Positions 6,818-9,678 of a stretch of DNA of 9,678 nucleotides are shown here, in pieces. The stretch lies in NCBI GenBank assembly GCA_003448025.1, contig DLXL01000134.1:3590-13267 (forward strand), written 5' to 3'. The translations under genes and the position numbers were made by a program. Numbering within the stretch: the first letter of the stretch is position 1; each line of letters begins with the position of its first letter. Source of the DNA: Saprospirales bacterium (GTDB lineage Bacteria; Bacteroidota; Bacteroidia; Chitinophagales; Saprospiraceae). A model generated the notes under the pieces. It worked only from the letters and a program-made list of their open reading frames with translations, was not told where the DNA came from and searched no databases.

Positions 6818-8344
6818 ATGGATTTTGATGCTCTGAAAGATCTGGTCAAAACCATCACCCGAAACAAGGTCAAACAAATTGAAGTGCTTGGCAATCCGGG
6901 TGAAGATGGCAGCAGGGTAGAGGCCCTCTACGATGCCATTGCCAAGGATAAGGTAGCATCTGATGAAGCTGCTGCCCAATTACTTTATGGAGAAGATGAG
7001 TCCGCTAAGTCACAGGCATATCTGAGATTGAAAGGCCGTTTGGAGAGAAACCTGCTGAACACCGCTTTTTTCGTGGATGTAAACCAGCCAATGTTCAATG
7101 AAAGAGCCAAGGCATGGTACAACTGTTATCGGGATTTTGCAGCCGGATATATATTATTAGGACGCGAGGCCAGAAAAGCCGGAATCCATGTGCTGGAACA
7201 AGTTTTGGAACAAGCGATCAAGTATGAGTTTATCGAATTAACCACAGAGATTGCAGGAAGGCTAAGGCGCGAATTTTCCAGAGCAGCCAGTTCAACGGCC
7301 ATGCATGAACGATACTCAAAAATTCACCGGGAATATGAGGCCAAACGCAGACTGGAGTTGCAGGCACTTGAACATTATGAAGCGCTTGTTTCCTATTATA
7401 TCGTTAAGCGATCGCCCAATGAGGAGATTCACAAACATGCCTCTGTTTTCTACGACGAACTTAAGCCATTGACAGAAAAGGCAGATACCTGCCTTTATTA
7501 TTACCATACATCCCAAATTGGTATCATTAAATACTTGTCGGTTAATAATATCCCGGAAGTACTGAAGATTTGTAATGAAGCGTTGGGGGTATTAAAAGAT
7601 CGAAAAAATACTAACCGGGAAACCCTGGTGGCATTTGCCGGACAAAAATTAGCCTGCTTTATCCAATTACGAAGATTTGATGAAGAGGGAGATACCATTG
7701 CAAACTATGCCCTTTCCACCTCTGAGGATGGATCTTATAATTGGTTCCGGTCTCTTGAACTTTACCTCTATTACAACCTGTTTGCCCGGAGATACGACAA
7801 AGCGCTGGAACTTTTTGAAAAAGGTGTCAAACACCCTAAATTTGAAACATTGAATGGGGCCGCACGCGATAATTGGCAGCTTTTTGGGGGGTATATCCAT
7901 CTTTTAGCTGCTTTAAATAAACTTCCTCAATCTAAAGTAGAAAGTGTTGTAGGCACTTTCCGATATGCCAAGCTCTCCAACGAAATTACGGTGCTCGACA
8001 AGGACAAGCAGGGTATGAACATTCCGCTTGTACTACTTCCTGTGATCTATAACCTGGTTAAGGGAACATTTGATAACGCCGATATTTCACCGGAATCACT
8101 AGAAAAATATCGTAAACGATACCTGGATAATGATATGAACCGCCGAAGCGCGGCGTTCCTGAATATGCTGATTGCCTATGCCAAACGCGACTATCAATCG
8201 GCAAGTGCTGAAAAGAAAATCAAAAAAGAATTAGAAATTCTGGAAAAAGAGCAGCCATTAGTGGCCGGGCAAACCTATGCCGTGGAGATTATCCCATATG
8301 AAGACATCTGGGAAATGATGACTGAATCAACTGTAAAAAAATAA
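6818..8344 (+). CDS. TPR-like all-helical protein with a possible N-terminal winged-helix, 508 aa
   Basis: I do not recognise a named family. The protein has no signal peptide or membrane segment and should be cytosolic. Residues 90-500 are almost wholly helical, with repeated pairs of amphipathic helices in TPR style, such as FARRYDKALELFEKGVKHP (322-340) and NIPEVLKICNEALGVLK (244-260). Residues 33-84 contain SDEAAAQLLYGEDE, then KSQAYLRLKGRLERNLLN. This resembles the layout of OmpR/SARP-type winged helices, where a (L/Y)xG-D turn precedes a recognition helix ending in RL, followed by a helical repeat domain. The resemblance is by eye only. The frame is open from a TTG at 6797, but the ATG at 6818 is preferred. 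No Shine-Dalgarno is seen. It stands divergent to the small exported peptide gene and is followed at once by a structured repeat element. A regulator or a scaffold are both possible. Confidence 0.8.
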   Translation: MDFDALKDLVKTITRNKVKQIEVLGNPGEDGSRVEALYDAIAKDKVASDEAAAQLLYGEDESAKSQAYLRLKGRLERNLLNTAFFVDVNQPMFNERAKAWYNCYRDFAAGYILLGREARKAGIHVLEQVLEQAIKYEFIELTTEIAGRLRREFSRAASSTAMHERYSKIHREYEAKRRLELQALEHYEALVSYYIVKRSPNEEIHKHASVFYDELKPLTEKADTCLYYYHTSQIGIIKYLSVNNIPEVLKICNEALGVLKDRKNTNRETLVAFAGQKLACFIQLRRFDEEGDTIANYALSTSEDGSYNWFRSLELYLYYNLFARRYDKALELFEKGVKHPKFETLNGAARDNWQLFGGYIHLLAALNKLPQSKVESVVGTFRYAKLSNEITVLDKDKQGMNIPLVLLPVIYNLVKGTFDNADISPESLEKYRKRYLDNDMNRRSAAFLNMLIAYAKRDYQSASAEKKIKKELEILEKEQPLVAGQTYAVEIIPYEDIWEMMTESTVKK

Positions 8345-8505
8345 TAGACTTGTTGCGATGGGGGCGATTGCGCGAGGTGGCAGCAGACAAGGCGAAATAT
8401 GCAGTTGCATGCGGGCAATTCGGCGTCCCAAGTACTCGGGATAACGCCGCCGTATAAAAAAATTCGGCCGCATCGCGCAAAGAATACCTCGTGGCAACAA
8501 GTCTG
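8345..8505. mobile_element. MITE-like structured element with 11-bp terminal inverted repeats
   Basis: The ends AGACTTGTTGC (8346-8356) and GCAACAAGTCT (8494-8504) are perfect inverted repeats. A second inverted pair lies inside them, TTGCGCGA (8368-8375) with TCGCGCAA (8473-8480). The centre holds further hairpins: ATGCA-GT-TGCAT (8399-8410), and CGGCGT-CCC with GGG-ATA-ACGCCG (8421-8449). The block looks more GC-rich than its flanks. The TAA stop codon of the TPR-like gene (8342-8344) and a TAA at 8507-8509 lie just outside the two ends, one base asymmetric, so a TAA target duplication is possible but weak. No transposase is encoded; minus-strand frames across it (8275-8514) are Cys-rich and implausible as protein. 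It could instead be a REP-like structured intergenic repeat. Confidence 0.6.
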
Positions 8506-8518
8506 GTAAGGCACCTCT

Positions 8519-8545
8519 GCGGTAGAAAATCTCCTCCGCTTTTTT
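8519..8545 (+). terminator. Weak candidate terminator after the TPR-like gene
   Basis: GCGG (8519-8522) pairs with CCGC (8536-8539), with an inner AGA/TCT pairing, and is followed directly by TTTTTT (8540-8545) on the plus strand. The stem is short, so it would be an inefficient terminator. Its place between the TPR-like gene and the convergent FecR gene fits the role. Confidence 0.4.
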
Positions 8546-8563
8546 GTTCAGTCTTCTATCAGA

Positions 8564-9547
8564 TTACCGGCAAGATCCACCGGAAAGAGCATACTTTTTC
8601 TCTCCGGTTTTTTCAACGGTCAGTTGATGCGTAAGCGCCAGAGATTCCAGAACCTTCTCGATAGGCTGACTTGTTAGCGGGGCGCTGTGAGGACATTCCC
8701 TCACTTCTGCGTTGTTTAATACTATAGTTACACCATAATATTGTTCCAAATCTTTAACCACCTGCCATAGGGGAGTACCCACAAATTCCAAACCTCCTTT
8801 TTGCCAGGCCAGTTCGTTCATGGAAGCAGGCTTAGAAATGGTGATTTTTCCTGCATTATGGTTAAATTCAGCTTTTTGTCCGGCTGTTAGGATCGGACCT
8901 TCCTCATTGGCATTTGGCGCAAAACGCACTTTGCCGGATTCTACAAGTACTATGGTTTTGGTTGCTTCTTGCCGAATATCAAATTCAGTACCTAATACCT
9001 GCACATAACCACCTGTTGCCAATTCAACCTTAAATGGATGGGAGGGGTCATGAGCTACCTCAAAAAAACCTTCACCTGTGAGTTTTACGCCACGGATAGG
9101 TCCACTCAGGCTTTTAGGATAGGTCAGACTACTTCCTTTGCGTAACCATACATGGCTTCCATCGGGCAAAATCAGTGATTTTTGATCCGAGGCTGCTAAT
9201 ATTTCCATGGTTTCGGGGCCTGAAAGATAATTCCAGCTCCAGAGGGATACAACCAGAACAGCTACGGCGGCGGCTATCCGTACCAGTGCCCGACTCCAGG
9301 AAAAGCGCACGGGGGCTTGCTCAGTAGCGCGTATACGAGCCTGAACCTTTTGAAAATCACGGGAGAGATCCGGTTGAAATGTTTTTCCATACCCTTCCGT
9401 TTTATCCCAAAAACGCTTTAGCCCTTCCGCTAAGTGCTGGTTTTGCTCTGATGAGCTTAACCATTGCTCCAACTTGGGCAATTCATCCGCCTGGATTTCT
9501 CCGCTGAACTTTTTCTGCAGTAGTAAGAGGTATTCGCTTTCTTTCAT
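8564..9547 (-). CDS. FecR-family anti-sigma factor with DUF4974 C-terminus
   Basis: A 327-aa inner-membrane regulator of the kind that controls an ECF sigma factor in response to an outer-membrane SusC/TonB-dependent receptor. Residues 1-84 form the cytosolic sigma-binding part. A single membrane helix follows at about 85-108 (LVRIAAAVAVLVVSLWSW). The periplasmic FecR domain spans about 118-215, with the hallmark LPDGSHVWLRKGSSLTYP (127-144), GEGFFEVAHDPSHPF (158-172) and VQVLGTEFDIR (182-192). A DUF4974 domain lies at about 250-325, with LEFVGTPLWQVVKDLEQYYG (253-272). The length is typical of Bacteroidota members. The start is an ATG, with a candidate ECF-type promoter 37 bases upstream. 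In this family the sigma gene normally lies upstream and a SusC/SusD pair downstream. Here the downstream side is a convergent unrelated gene, so no SusCD is adjacent. The sigma gene, if present, is beyond the right edge. Confidence 0.95.
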   Translation of the reverse strand: MKESEYLLLLQKKFSGEIQADELPKLEQWLSSSEQNQHLAEGLKRFWDKTEGYGKTFQPDLSRDFQKVQARIRATEQAPVRFSWSRALVRIAAAVAVLVVSLWSWNYLSGPETMEILAASDQKSLILPDGSHVWLRKGSSLTYPKSLSGPIRGVKLTGEGFFEVAHDPSHPFKVELATGGYVQVLGTEFDIRQEATKTIVLVESGKVRFAPNANEEGPILTAGQKAEFNHNAGKITISKPASMNELAWQKGGLEFVGTPLWQVVKDLEQYYGVTIVLNNAEVRECPHSAPLTSQPIEKVLESLALTHQLTVEKTGEKKYALSGGSCR

Positions 9548-9584
9548 GATCTGTTTGTGGAATTTTCAATTGGGTTTTTCATCC

Positions 9585-9613
9585 TTAAGACAAAATTTCA
9601 AAGGTGTCCCCCT
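9585..9613 (-). promoter_or_regulatory. Candidate ECF-sigma-type promoter for the FecR gene
   Basis: On the minus strand AGGGGGA (9607-9613) is followed after 15 bases by GTCTTAA (9585-9591). A G-rich -35 and a GTC-containing -10 at this spacing resemble ECF promoters. It would start transcription about 30 bases before the FecR ATG, which would fit autoregulation by the cognate sigma factor. This is inferred from pattern and position only. The 65 bases beyond it to the right edge show no coding frame I can support. Confidence 0.45.
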
Positions 9614-9678
9614 ATGCGATAAGCCACCATTTTAGGCACAAAATGACAACCGGCGACAACTCGCCATATTGAGATAGA

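Noticed and set aside
8275..8514. 79- and 63-codon minus-strand ORFs
   Set aside because: They overlap the 3' end of the TPR-like gene and the inverted-repeat element; the Cys-rich composition comes from translating structured repeat DNA.

Overview
The window reads as chromosomal DNA of a member of the Bacteroidota, probably from the Saprospiria (Haliscomenobacter/Lewinella-like). I infer this from protein style: a FecR/DUF4974 anti-sigma factor, an exported two-half M16 peptidase, a fused peptide-type ABC ATPase without permeases, and genes without clear Shine-Dalgarno sequences. GC content is moderate. The taxonomic guess is not tested by any search.

Layout. At 1-116 is the 3' end of an unidentified plus-strand gene. 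It converges on folE (185-886, minus), GTP cyclohydrolase I, the first step of tetrahydrofolate/pterin synthesis. Upstream of folE on the minus strand lie a double-NBD oligopeptide-type ABC ATPase (1011-2702) and an exported M16 zinc peptidase (2983-5745). The 280 bp between those two hold an octamer tandem array touching the peptidase stop codon, a 12-bp terminator hairpin and a short degenerate repeat family.

From 5746 to 6817 there is about 1.1 kb without a long gene. It holds a strong minus-strand terminator (5930-5962) with no obvious gene in front of it, a 57-codon exported-peptide ORF (6279-6452, minus), and a divergent intergenic region. That region carries a roughly 85-bp degenerate direct duplication and a large palindrome. 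It lies between the small peptide gene and a 508-aa all-helical TPR-like protein (6818-8344, plus) whose N-terminus could be a winged helix.

Directly after the TPR-like gene's stop codon sits a ~160-bp structured element with 11-bp perfect terminal inverted repeats (MITE-like), then a weak terminator. The window closes with a FecR-family anti-sigma factor (8564-9547, minus), preceded by a plausible ECF-type promoter.

The genes do not form one pathway: folE, the ABC ATPase and the peptidase look like separate housekeeping or transport units. The best candidate for something undescribed is the divergent pair of a small exported peptide and a TPR-like cytosolic protein sharing a duplicated regulatory region. 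Its function is inference only.
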